A DNA stretch of 64,000 nucleotides from NCBI GenBank assembly GCA_963825585.1, contig CAWGTX010000008.1, positions 62,001-126,000 of the forward strand, written 5' to 3'. The stretch's first letter is position 1. The number at the start of each line of letters is the position of its first letter. The DNA comes from JAOUGY01 sp963825585. Lineage in GTDB: Bacteria > Actinomycetota > Acidimicrobiia > Spongiisociales > ZC4RG35. The position numbers and the translations under genes are program-made. Below, piece by piece: positions 43,003 to 50,919 of this stretch. The notes under the pieces are model-generated. The model was not told where the DNA came from. It saw only the letters and a program-made list of their open reading frames with translations, and ran no database searches.

Positions 43003-43614
43003 ATGAAACTCGAATTCTGGGTCGACCCCGTTTGTCCATGGTGCTGGCTCACGTCACGTTGGGCGATCGACGTCGCCGAGCACCGTGACCTCGACATCCA
43101 GTGGCGGTCGATCAGTCTCAAGGTGAAGAACCAGACCGAGCCCGGATCGAAATGGTACGAACCGGTTGCTTACACCCACTCGCTGCTGCGGGTGATGGAA
43201 TCCCTGAGCGCGTCCGAGGGCAACGAGGCGGTCGGCCGTTTCTACACCACCGCCGGCACTCACATCCATCACAACGACGATCGGTCCCAGACCGCCGAGT
43301 CCCTGCTGGCCGAGGCGGGGCTCGACACGTCACATGCATCCGCCTTCGACGACGAGTCCTGGGATCCGGTGATCGAGGCGGCGATGAAGGAAGGGCTCGA
43401 TCTGACCGGCGACGACGTCGGCACACCCATCCTCGCGTTCCTCAACGACGACGGTGCCCGGGTCGGATTCTTCGGCCCCGTCATCAGCCGCCGCCTTCCG
43501 ATCGACAAGAGCCTCCAGCTGTGGGACGGGATGGTTGCCATGGCCGGCACCGACTCGTTCTGGGAGCTGAAACGCACCCGCGCCGAAGGCCCGGACTTCA
43601 CGCCGGCAGGCTGA
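43003..43614 (+). CDS. mycothiol-linked DsbA-fold oxidoreductase, Rv2466c-like
   Basis: 203 residues. The thioredoxin-fold start EFWVDPVCPWCWLTSRW holds the CPWC dithiol, and the C-terminal part GDDVGTPILAF, FFGPVISRR and FWELKRTRAEG match the mycobacterial mycothiol-dependent nitroreductase Rv2466c as I remember it. Those proteins use mycothiol to reduce thiols and xenobiotics during oxidative stress. The ATG at 43003 is preceded by GGAG. It follows the hairpin at 42845 and has no operon partner. Confidence 0.8.
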   Translation: MKLEFWVDPVCPWCWLTSRWAIDVAEHRDLDIQWRSISLKVKNQTEPGSKWYEPVAYTHSLLRVMESLSASEGNEAVGRFYTTAGTHIHHNDDRSQTAESLLAEAGLDTSHASAFDDESWDPVIEAAMKEGLDLTGDDVGTPILAFLNDDGARVGFFGPVISRRLPIDKSLQLWDGMVAMAGTDSFWELKRTRAEGPDFTPAG

Positions 43615-43679
43615 TTCCGTCACAGTCGACCGGTACGTTGCCCCCGTGGGCCGGGCGCGGGAGGAGTACCGTGCATGTC

Positions 43680-44213
43680 ATGGACACGCTGGAAGTCGGC
43701 GACCGGGTCGCCATGTCCTGGGACGCGTACCTGGCGTATCGAGGGCATCGGCGAGGTGAGTACTACGACGACGCCTTCGTCGTGAGCCCCTCAGCCGTAC
43801 AGCGGCATCAACGGATCGTGGCTCGGCTCCTCGGCCTCATCGCCCCGGCACTTCCGGAGTCCGCCGACGTGCTGCCCGACTGGGGTTGGCGACCGTGGCC
43901 GGCCACCGAGTTCATCCCCGACCTGGTCGTGTTCGACCGGACCGACGACCGGTACCTCACCACCCCGCCGCATCTGGTGGTCGAGGTGCTGTCGGATGAT
44001 CGCGGGCGCGATCTGCTCAGGAAGTTCCACCTCTACGCTCGGGCTGGCGCTCCGCGCTACTGGGTGATCGATCCCGAAGGTCCCACCATCGTGGTCTACG
44101 CGCTCGACGGCCAGGTCTACCGGGAGTCGACACGGGTCTCCCCAGACGAGCAGGCACTCTTCGACCTTGGGCCGGCGTGGGTCGAGCTCACTCCTGCGGA
44201 CCTGGTGCGATGA
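43680..44213 (+). CDS. Uma2 family (PD-(D/E)XK nuclease fold) protein
   Basis: 177 residues. It has MSWDAYLAY with RRGEYYDD at the start, then the nuclease-fold core EFIPDLVVFD, PHLVVEVLSDDRGRD and LRKFHLYARAGAPRYWVIDP, ending with ESTRVSP. These are the usual Uma2 positions for Asp, Glu and Lys. Uma2 proteins are abundant in cyanobacteria and actinobacteria, are often in many copies, and their role is not well defined; nuclease activity is presumed. Its 3' end overlaps the convergent frameshifted gene by 26 bp. Confidence 0.8.
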   Translation: MDTLEVGDRVAMSWDAYLAYRGHRRGEYYDDAFVVSPSAVQRHQRIVARLLGLIAPALPESADVLPDWGWRPWPATEFIPDLVVFDRTDDRYLTTPPHLVVEVLSDDRGRDLLRKFHLYARAGAPRYWVIDPEGPTIVVYALDGQVYRESTRVSPDEQALFDLGPAWVELTPADLVR

Positions 44214-45161
44214 ACTCCCAGCACACCGGTTCTGCCGATCGGCGCTTGCACAGGTAGGAGGCCCCGCGGTCGAGGCTCGAGACGTCGATGGGGCCGGGAT
44301 CAGGGGCGAGCACCGTCTCGATGGTCGTGACGAACGGTCTCCGGTTCGCCTCGATCGTCACGGGGCCGCTGCCCGTATCGGGTGCCTCCACGAACCCGTC
44401 CACCACGTCGATCCGATCACCGAGGTCCACGACGGGAAGCTCGAAACAGCGGGTGGTCGAGTCCGGGAAGACACAACCGATCGGTGCCGTAGGACAACTC
44501 GTCGGGGACCTGCAGCTGGTCGGGCGAAGGCGCCACGATCTCGATCCAGTAGCAAAGGTCGCCCTGCCCCGAGGAGCAGATCAGATGACGCACCCGGTGG
44601 TGCGATGTCGGGAATCACGACGTGGTCCGGGCCGGTCAGCTCGAACAGCGGCACGCCGGGTTCTTCGGCGGACGCCATCGAGAACGTGGTCGTTCGCTCG
44701 GCGGCCGGCAAGAGGGGCAGCATCACCACGTCGCCGGGAGCCGCCGGAGGAAGGAGCGCTCTGATGTCGGGGGCCTGCTCCGATGCCACCATCTCGATCC
44801 GGAAACACCGACCCGACAGCTCTTCGCACAGGGTGTGCCATCCCTCACCCGTTCGGCCCGGCAGGCGCAGGCGATCGGTGCCGATGGCGGTGGGACCCGA
44901 CGTCTGTTCCGCAGAGAACCAGACTCGACGCTGGAAACCCCAGCGGCCGGCGTCGGGAGTCAGCTCGTAGGTGGTTCCCCGTTCGGCACCGTCGAACCAT
45001 GGAATCTCGATCTCCACGTGGGCGGTGGCAGCGGGGAGGACTGGACGTGGGGGCCCGTCGGAGACGGGTCCGGGATCGCCGCGCAGGAGGAGACCGGCCG
45101 GCCCGGTGGCGAACCGGACCAGCTCATCGGCGTGTTTGCGATAGATCGCCTCGTCCTGCAT
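44188..45161 (-). pseudogene. frameshifted hypothetical protein
   Basis: A protein of about 320 residues is recoverable only by joining three frames: 45161 to about 44590 (start MQDEAIYRKHADELVRF), a middle part to about 44475 (LICSSGQGDLCYWIEIVAP), and the end to 44188 (RCFELPVVDLGDR to EFIAPGPQE). The parts look alike: TDRLRLPG, RCFRIEMV in the first and TDRLC, RCFELPVV in the last suggest two related domains. No family recognised. Two frame changes point to decay or base-call errors. The 3' end runs into the convergent Uma2 gene. Confidence 0.55.
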
Positions 45162-45210
45162 GTCACCCCTCTGATGCCACCGGACCGGTCACAGGGTGAC
45201 ACCGATAAGA

Positions 45211-45658
45211 GGTCTTGTCCCCCACGGAGGAGTGGGGGAAGGGTCCGCCGGCGCAAGCGCCGGGGCGACGAAGGAGCAGGGGTAGGGGGGTTGAAAGCCC
45301 GCGAGAAGATTTCAGCACGCGTTCCGGAGCGCGCACTCATGCTCGCGAGGGATAGGCCCCCCCTACCCCGCTCGTTCCTCACTCCGGCGCTTCGCCGGAC
45401 GGACCCTTCCCCCTCTCGCAAGCTCGAGGGGGACAAAGCTGCTGGCCCCTTACCCCTCTCGCAAGCTCGAGGGGGACAAAGCTGCTGGCCCTTTCCCCCA
45501 CTGCGCTGCGTGGGGGACAAAGCTGCTGGCCCTTTCCCCCACTGCGCTGCGTGGGGGACAAAGCTGCTGGTCCCTTCCCCCTCTCGCAAGCTCGAGGGGG
45601 ACAAAGCTGTTCGCGCCGCTCGTGGTGGGGCTCCTTCCCCCACTGCGCTGCGTGGGGC
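45211..45658. repeat. nested palindromic element and hairpin satellite
   Basis: A single-centred palindrome of about 222 bp (45215-45436, centre near 45325) has arms in order: TTGTCCCCC / GGGGGACAA; GGGGGAAGGGTCCG / CGGACCCTTCCCCC; small hairpins CCGGCGC-GCGCCGG and CCGGCG-CGCCGG; GGGGTAGGGGGG / CCCCCCTACCCC. It is followed to 45658 by C5/G5 hairpins with about 42-bp spacing, linked by GACAAAGCTGCTGG. Two stem types alternate (CCCCCTC/GAGGGGG and CCCCCAC/GTGGGGG). It is the same family as the array at 33570-34310. No gene is supported. Confidence 0.85.
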
Positions 45659-45670
45659 GTCAAGGGTTCT

Positions 45671-46720
45671 TCACCCGAGGGGGTCGACTCCGAGTTGCTC
45701 GGCGAGGGCGTTCAACTGTTCCACCAGCGGCTGGGGCACGGGCACGCCCAGCCGTCGGTTCTCGGCGATCAGCTCGACGGCGCGGTCGCCGGGCATGCGG
45801 ATCGGCTGGTCGGTCATCGACTCTGACGTGTGGAAGTCATCGAGTACATCGTCCATCCGTTCCTCGAAGGCGTCCATGTCGATGAACAGGTCGGGGCGGA
45901 ACACGATCATCGACTGGCCGGTGTTGGTGGGGGTGGTGTGGTCGTGGCGGAACTCGACCACGTCGCGACCGAAGGCGGACCCGGTCATGATCCCGGCGAA
46001 GATGCCGATCATGAAGTTGAGGCCGGCACCCTTGTAGCCGCCGATCGGGACCAGGAACCCCTCCTCGGCCTTGTTGGGGTCGGTGATCGGGTTGCCATTC
46101 ATGTCGATCACCCAGCCCTCGGGCATCTGTCGACCGGCCTGGGCGGCGACCTTGATGGTGCCGTGCGAGGCGACGGTGGTGGCGATGTCGAGTTGGAAGG
46201 CCGGCTGGTTGCGGGCCGGGACGGCGATGGCCATCGGGTTGGTGCCGAGCAGCTTCTCGCGTCCACCCCACGGCGGCGTACCGTTGCCGTTGGCGACGGC
46301 GAAGTACATGGCGCCGAGACCGTGCTCGAGCGCCATCGCCGGGTAGATCCCGGCAGCGCCGGCGTGATTCGAGTTGGTGGTCGCCACCCATCCGATACCG
46401 TTGGTGGTTGCCTTCTCGATGGCCACTGCCGCCGCCTTGGTCATCACGACCTGGCCGATGCCGTTGTCGCCGTCGACCAGGCAGCTCACCGGGGTTTCCT
46501 TGACCAACCGGATGTCGGGGTCGAGGTTGTAACCGCCCGCCTGGATCCGCTTGGAGTAGAGCGGGAGTCGGATGAGCCCATGTCCGGAGCGGCCACGGAG
46601 GTCGGCCTCGACGAGTCGTGCGGCGGTGACCTGAGCGTGCTCGGGCTTCACACCCTGAGCGGTGAGCACCGAGACGACGAACGAGGAGAGTCCGTCGACG
46701 GCGAAGCGGGGATCGCTCAC
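45671..46720 (-). CDS. Ldh family (type 2 malate/L-lactate dehydrogenase) oxidoreductase
   Basis: 349 residues from a GTG that overlaps the cupin stop. It has the MDH2/ureidoglycolate dehydrogenase pattern: LVEADLRGRSGHGLIRLPLY with the catalytic His, TNSNHAGAAGIYPAMA, LLGTNPMAIAVPA and IGGYKGAGLNFMIGI. These NAD(P)-dependent enzymes oxidise 2-hydroxy acids such as malate, lactate, ureidoglycolate or sulfolactate; the substrate is not resolved here. It is the last gene of the SDR/cupin/Ldh group, which points to oxidation of a hydroxy acid. Confidence 0.85.
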   Translation of the reverse strand: MSDPRFAVDGLSSFVVSVLTAQGVKPEHAQVTAARLVEADLRGRSGHGLIRLPLYSKRIQAGGYNLDPDIRLVKETPVSCLVDGDNGIGQVVMTKAAAVAIEKATTNGIGWVATTNSNHAGAAGIYPAMALEHGLGAMYFAVANGNGTPPWGGREKLLGTNPMAIAVPARNQPAFQLDIATTVASHGTIKVAAQAGRQMPEGWVIDMNGNPITDPNKAEEGFLVPIGGYKGAGLNFMIGIFAGIMTGSAFGRDVVEFRHDHTTPTNTGQSMIVFRPDLFIDMDAFEERMDDVLDDFHTSESMTDQPIRMPGDRAVELIAENRRLGVPVPQPLVEQLNALAEQLGVDPLG

Positions 46721-47109
46721 TTCGTGATCCTCCCGAACTGGTCGACCGTCTCACCGGTCTCGAAGAACGTGCGGGTCACATAGGTCGACCCGTACACCCA
46801 CAGGATCCGCATGGGGGTGTCGCCGGTGTTCACCCACCGGTGCCACACGCCGGCTGGGACATCGCTGGTGTCGTACGGCACCACGTCGTACTTCCTGCCG
46901 TCGACCTCGGCCATCGCCTCACCCTCCAACAGGGTCACCTGTTCGACGGTGTTGTGGCAGTGCAACGCCAGCCCGGTGCCCGGCGGGAACGACGTGGTGC
47001 CCATGATGAAGGTCTGACCGTCCACCGGTTCCGGCGTCAGCTGCACGCTGACGATCTTGTCCCCCCGCTCGATGAGCGGTGCTTCTGCGTATCGAATCAG
47101 TTCAGGCAT
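46717..47109 (-). CDS. cupin domain protein
   Basis: 130 residues of single cupin fold. Motif 1 is GTGLALHCHNTVEQVTLLEGEAMAEV in pieces (LALHCHNTVEQVTLLEG), with two His and one Glu, and motif 2 is DVPAGVWHRWVNTG with the third His. Such proteins bind a metal and act as dioxygenases, isomerases or sensors of small acids. The stop overlaps the Ldh start (GTGA). It probably works on the same compound as the neighbouring dehydrogenases. Confidence 0.8.
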   Translation of the reverse strand: MPELIRYAEAPLIERGDKIVSVQLTPEPVDGQTFIMGTTSFPPGTGLALHCHNTVEQVTLLEGEAMAEVDGRKYDVVPYDTSDVPAGVWHRWVNTGDTPMRILWVYGSTYVTRTFFETGETVDQFGRITK

Positions 47110-47126
47110 GTTCGAACCTTTCTACC

Positions 47127-47241
47127 GGACGGTGCAGCGAGGAGCGAGGAGCGAGGAGCCGGAAACCCGTTGGAACGAGATCAGCGCTCACCTCGGACGG
47201 ACCGGATTGTCGGCGTTCTGGCTCCTCGCCCCTCGCCCCCG
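47127..47241 (+). repeat. heptamer microsatellite with inverted partner
   Basis: GCGAGGA repeats three times near 47133-47160, then GCC. About 60 bp later GGCTCCT-CGCCCCT-CGCCCCC runs in the opposite sense, giving a long imperfect hairpin between the cupin and SDR genes. The 7-bp period is clear in both arms. Confidence 0.6.
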
Positions 47242-47255
47242 ACTCCTTACAGGCG

Positions 47256-48005
47256 TCACCCCATGTACCTCCCGCCGTTCACCCCGATCGTCTGGCCGGT
47301 GGCGAAACCGGCCTCGGCGGTGGCCAGGAAGAGGATCCAGCTGGCGAGCTCGTCCGTCTGCTGATAGCGACCCATGGGGATCGACCGTGCGGTGGCCTCA
47401 CGCTCGTCTTCGTCGCGGAGTTGGATGATGCGCTCGGTGAGCACCGCCGACGGGGCGATGGCGTTCACGGTGATGCCTTCGGCGGCGAGCTCTGATGCCA
47501 TCACCCGGGTGAGGGAGTGGACACCGGCCTTGGCGGCCGCGTAGGGCGGTGAGGTGCGGTAGGAGGTGAGCTGGCCTGCCAGCGAGCCGATGTTGATGAT
47601 CCGACCGGACTCGGACTTGCGAAGCATCGGCACCGCCGCACGCGACATCATGAACACCGAGGTGAGGTTGAGGTGGATCAGCTTCTGCCACTCGTCGAGG
47701 CCCATCTCCTCGGTGGTCCGTTGGGTTCCGAATCCGCCGGCATTGTTCACCAGCACGTCCAGGCGGCCGTGGGCGGCCTCGATCGTTGCCAACGCTTCGG
47801 TGATCGAGTCGGCCGAGGTGACGTCGCAGCGCAGGAACGTGCCCACCCCGTCGGCAGCGGCTCGGCCGTTGGTCTCGTCGATGTCGAGCAGGTAGGTGTC
47901 GGCGCCTGCGGCCGAGAACGCCTCGGCGGCTGCCTTGCCGATGCCGATGGCGGCGCCGGTCACGGCCACCACCGTGCCGTCGAAACGGAACTGAAGATTG
48001 CTCAC
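47256..48005 (-). CDS. SDR family NAD(P)-dependent oxidoreductase
   Basis: 249 residues from GTG 48005. Classical short-chain dehydrogenase motifs: TGAAIGIGKAAA (cofactor loop), DVTSAD, NNAGGFG, IINIGSLAG with the catalytic Ser and PYAAAKAGVHSL carrying Tyr-x3-Lys, and the GGRYMG end. The cofactor aspartate (LLDIDE) favours NAD. It is the first gene of the minus-strand operon, divergent from the LeuA-type gene with 123 bp between. Substrate probably a hydroxy acid or sugar-derived alcohol. Confidence 0.85.
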   Translation of the reverse strand: MSNLQFRFDGTVVAVTGAAIGIGKAAAEAFSAAGADTYLLDIDETNGRAAADGVGTFLRCDVTSADSITEALATIEAAHGRLDVLVNNAGGFGTQRTTEEMGLDEWQKLIHLNLTSVFMMSRAAVPMLRKSESGRIINIGSLAGQLTSYRTSPPYAAAKAGVHSLTRVMASELAAEGITVNAIAPSAVLTERIIQLRDEDEREATARSIPMGRYQQTDELASWILFLATAEAGFATGQTIGVNGGRYMG

Positions 48006-48076
48006 GGACTCTCCTCGAATCGGCCTGTGCCGCGGGTCTCTGTTATACAGACATCGGCGTGCGTTACATGGACTGG

Positions 48077-48095
48077 ATCGTATATGATGCACGAT
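48077..48095 (+). promoter_or_regulatory. promoter and inverted repeat between divergent catabolic units
   Basis: ATCGT-N9-ACGAT overlaps a TATGAT box at 48083-48088, 40 bp before the ATG at 48129. A similar TATATGAT lies on the minus strand near 57233, upstream of the HisD-like gene. A shared regulator is possible but unproven. Confidence 0.3.
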
Positions 48096-48128
48096 CTAGA
48101 TGAAGGTCGCGTAAGGGAGCCTGTGCAC

Positions 48129-49358
48129 ATGTCCGATACGCCGTGGAAGACCGATCAGTGGTTCTCGAGCCCGTGGAACTACCTGCCAGAGGTCACCGAG
48201 GGATTCCAGATCCCGAACGAAGTCCAGGTTCACGACGTCACCCTGCGTGACGGTGAACAGCAGGCCGGGGTCGAATTCTCGTCCGACGACAAGGTCCGGA
48301 TCGCCGAGGCACTCGCCGAATCCGGTATTCATCGCATCGAAGCCGGTCTTCCCGCCGTCTCGCCCGCCGACCGGGCTGCCATCGAACGGATGGTGGAGCT
48401 CAACCTCCCCACCGAGATCTACGCCTTCTCGCGTTGCATGGTCTCGGACGTCGACCTCGCCATCGCCTGCGGTGTCAAAGGTGTCGTCATGGAGGTGCCG
48501 GCCAGCCATCACCTCATCGAGAAGGCATACAAGTGGCCGATCGAAAAGGCCATCGACGCATCGATCCAGTCCACCAAGCACGCCCACGAGAACGGCCTGC
48601 AGGTCACGTTCTTCCCGATCGACGCCACCCGCGCTTCGATGACCGAACTGCTCGACGACCTGGAGACGGTCGCCACCCAAGGACATGTCGACAAGATCGC
48701 CCTCGTCGACACCTTCGGCGTCACGTCGCCCCACGCCATCAGCTACTACACCAAGCGGGTGCGCGAACGCCTCAACGTGCCGCTCGAAACCCACTTCCAC
48801 ATGGACTTCGGCATGGGTGTCGCCAACACCGCGTTGGCCGTCGCCGAGGGCGCGTCGGTGATCCACACCACCGTCAGCGGCATCGGCGAGCGGGCGGGTA
48901 ACGCCCCCACCGAAGAGACGGTGTTGGCGCTGCTCACCATGTACGGGATCGACATGGGGATCGACACCACCAAGTTCACCAGCATCGCCCGCCTCGTCGC
49001 CGAACTCTCAGGCGTGCAGCAGCCCGCCAACCGGCCCATCACCGGCGACATGCTCTACAACGTGGAGTCGGGCATCATCACCACCTGGGTCAAGAACGTC
49101 GGCGACGACCTGCTCGAGCCGTTCCCCTACCGGCCCGAACTGGTCGGCCAGGCCCCGCCGAAGATCGTGCTCGGCAAGGGCTCGGGACTCGACTCGGTGG
49201 CGATCTGGCTGGGACACCATGGCATCTACGACGCCGAGACCTCCGACATCGAGACCATCCTGGCCGAGGTCAAGGGCGTCTCGCTCGCCAAGAAGGGTTT
49301 GCTCACCGAGGACGAGTTCCTCGACATCGTCCGGGAAGTCCTCCCGGGTCGTGTCTGA
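48129..49358 (+). CDS. LeuA-type (citramalate/homocitrate synthase family) enzyme
   Basis: 409 residues. The DRE-TIM metallolyase core is evident: VHDVTLRDGEQQAGVEF (Asp-Arg metal and acid site), HRIEAGLPAVSPAD, VDTFGVTSPHAI, ETHFHMDFGMGVANT with the metal His pair and SGIGERAGNAPTEE. These enzymes condense acetyl-CoA with a 2-oxo acid or split a related product. Lack of the regulatory LeuA dimer domain and the catabolic neighbours suggest a role outside leucine synthesis, possibly a lyase. RBS AAGGGAG precedes the ATG. An M24-fold gene follows after 48 bp. Confidence 0.8.
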   Translation: MSDTPWKTDQWFSSPWNYLPEVTEGFQIPNEVQVHDVTLRDGEQQAGVEFSSDDKVRIAEALAESGIHRIEAGLPAVSPADRAAIERMVELNLPTEIYAFSRCMVSDVDLAIACGVKGVVMEVPASHHLIEKAYKWPIEKAIDASIQSTKHAHENGLQVTFFPIDATRASMTELLDDLETVATQGHVDKIALVDTFGVTSPHAISYYTKRVRERLNVPLETHFHMDFGMGVANTALAVAEGASVIHTTVSGIGERAGNAPTEETVLALLTMYGIDMGIDTTKFTSIARLVAELSGVQQPANRPITGDMLYNVESGIITTWVKNVGDDLLEPFPYRPELVGQAPPKIVLGKGSGLDSVAIWLGHHGIYDAETSDIETILAEVKGVSLAKKGLLTEDEFLDIVREVLPGRV

Positions 49359-49406
49359 GCACCGCAGGTTGCACGCACAGGACGGCAAGGAAAGGAATAC
49401 CACGGT

Positions 49407-50645
49407 ATGAGAGAGGCATTCTTCGGCCTCAGCACCGACTGGAAGGAAGGCATCAACTGGGCGAACGTCCGGGATTGGCGCCTGAAGCGGGCCCATGCGG
49501 AGATGGAGAAGGCCGGCCTCGGTGCCCTCCTTCTCTTCTACGACGAGAACATGCGCTACGTGTCCTCGACGCTGACCCCGGGCTGGAACCGGCTCAAGCA
49601 GGGTCTGCGCTACGTGGTCCTTCCCGCCGGCAAGGCCCCCATCGTCTACGAGCAGGGTGACATCGGTTTCCACCTCAAGGTCCACAACCCGTGGATCCCC
49701 GAGGAGAACATCCGTCACTCCTACGTGTGGATCAAGGGCGCGGTCGGACCGGCCGCCGAGCAGCAGGTGAACAAGTTCGTCAACGCGTTGATGAACGACC
49801 TGGAAGAAGCCGGTGTGTCCGACAAGCCGATCGGCGTGGACTTCATCGACATCAACCTGATGCGTGAGTTCGAGAAACGCAACATCAGCTGGACCGATGG
49901 CATGACGCCGATGATGAACGCCCGGGCCGTCAAGAGCCCCGACGAGATCAAGGCGTTCTCGATCGTCGGTGCCATCTGCGACTACGTGCACTACGAGATC
50001 ACGCACTTCATCAAGCCGGGCATGACCGAGAATCAGGTCGCCGCCTTCGGTTTCGAGAAGCTCTACTCGATCCCGGGTATGGAGGATGTCGAGGACGTCA
50101 TCGTGTCGTCGGGCCCCAACGCCTGGCCGAACTGGCGCAACTTCTCCGACCGGATGATCCGACCGGGAGAGTTGGTCATCGTCGACCTGGCCGCACTCAC
50201 CTGGAACGGCTTCAAGTCGTGCTGCTATCGGACCTACTGCGTCGGTGGCAAGCCCACCGACGAGATGCAGGCCACCTACGACGCCGCTCACACGTGGCTG
50301 TGGGACTCCATCGAGATGGTCAAGCCCGGTGTGACCACCAAGGACGTGGCCGAGAAGTGGCCATCGGCGCAGGAGGCCTGGGGTTATCACGAAGAGGATC
50401 AGGCTGCCGCCAACAACTGGGGCCACGGCCTCGGTTTGGCGCAGTACGACCCACCCGTGATCAGCCGCATCTGGTCGCTCGACCATCCGGTCGAGATCCT
50501 CGAAGGTATGACCTTCGCCCTCGAGACCCAGAACGGCAAGCTGCATGACCATGGCGTGCGCCTGGAGGAGATGCTCTACGTGACCAAGACCGGTTACGAG
50601 ATGGTCACCACGTACAAGCAGCACGAGATCATCTGCACCGACTGA
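49407..50645 (+). CDS. M24-fold (creatinase / Xaa-Pro peptidase-like) protein, one metal ligand missing
   Basis: 412 residues with the creatinase N-domain and pita-bread C-domain. The metal ligands of M24 peptidases can be followed: the first Asp in VIVDLAALTW, the His in NNWGHGLGLAQYD, and Glu in MTFALETQNGK and VRLEEMLYVT. The second Asp, normally 11 residues after the first, is replaced (FKSCCYRT). So the enzyme may be a one-metal or non-metal member, like creatinase, or a lyase. It is the second gene of the LeuA-type unit; a strong terminator follows. Probably acts on a C-N or related bond of a small acid, which is inference. Confidence 0.75.
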   Translation: MREAFFGLSTDWKEGINWANVRDWRLKRAHAEMEKAGLGALLLFYDENMRYVSSTLTPGWNRLKQGLRYVVLPAGKAPIVYEQGDIGFHLKVHNPWIPEENIRHSYVWIKGAVGPAAEQQVNKFVNALMNDLEEAGVSDKPIGVDFIDINLMREFEKRNISWTDGMTPMMNARAVKSPDEIKAFSIVGAICDYVHYEITHFIKPGMTENQVAAFGFEKLYSIPGMEDVEDVIVSSGPNAWPNWRNFSDRMIRPGELVIVDLAALTWNGFKSCCYRTYCVGGKPTDEMQATYDAAHTWLWDSIEMVKPGVTTKDVAEKWPSAQEAWGYHEEDQAAANNWGHGLGLAQYDPPVISRIWSLDHPVEILEGMTFALETQNGKLHDHGVRLEEMLYVTKTGYEMVTTYKQHEIICTD

Positions 50646-50671
50646 TCCGGTTTCGGATCCAGAACCGAAGA

Positions 50672-50703
50672 GGGCCGCCTGCCGTCCGGCAGGCGGCCCT
50701 TTT
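50672..50703 (+). terminator. intrinsic terminator
   Basis: GGGCCGCCTGCC (50672-50683) pairs perfectly with GGCAGGCGGCCC (50688-50699) around GTCC, followed by TTTT. It lies 27 bp after the M24-fold gene and is the clearest rho-independent terminator in the window. Confidence 0.9.
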
Positions 50704-50905
50704 GTGTCACAGCTCGTGCTTCCCTGCAAGACGTCCGATCCTTGACCTGTTCGACGGCAGGATCGACCCGGACAGGCCAGTGCGACCCGCTTCGCTCAGC
50801 GGCGTCCCCGCTATCGACCACGTTGGAAACGAACAACCCCATGCTGATTCCGGGGAGAGCCGCAGGCTCACCCGCCCGCGTCTTGTGGGGGGAGGGGCGG
50901 GCGCG

Positions 50906-50911
50906 TATGGT
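50906..50911 (+). promoter_or_regulatory. leaderless -10 box of the PEP-synthase-like gene
   Basis: TATGGT, 8 nt, then ATG at 50920. Confidence 0.4.
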
Positions 50912-50919
50912 CGTGGGCC

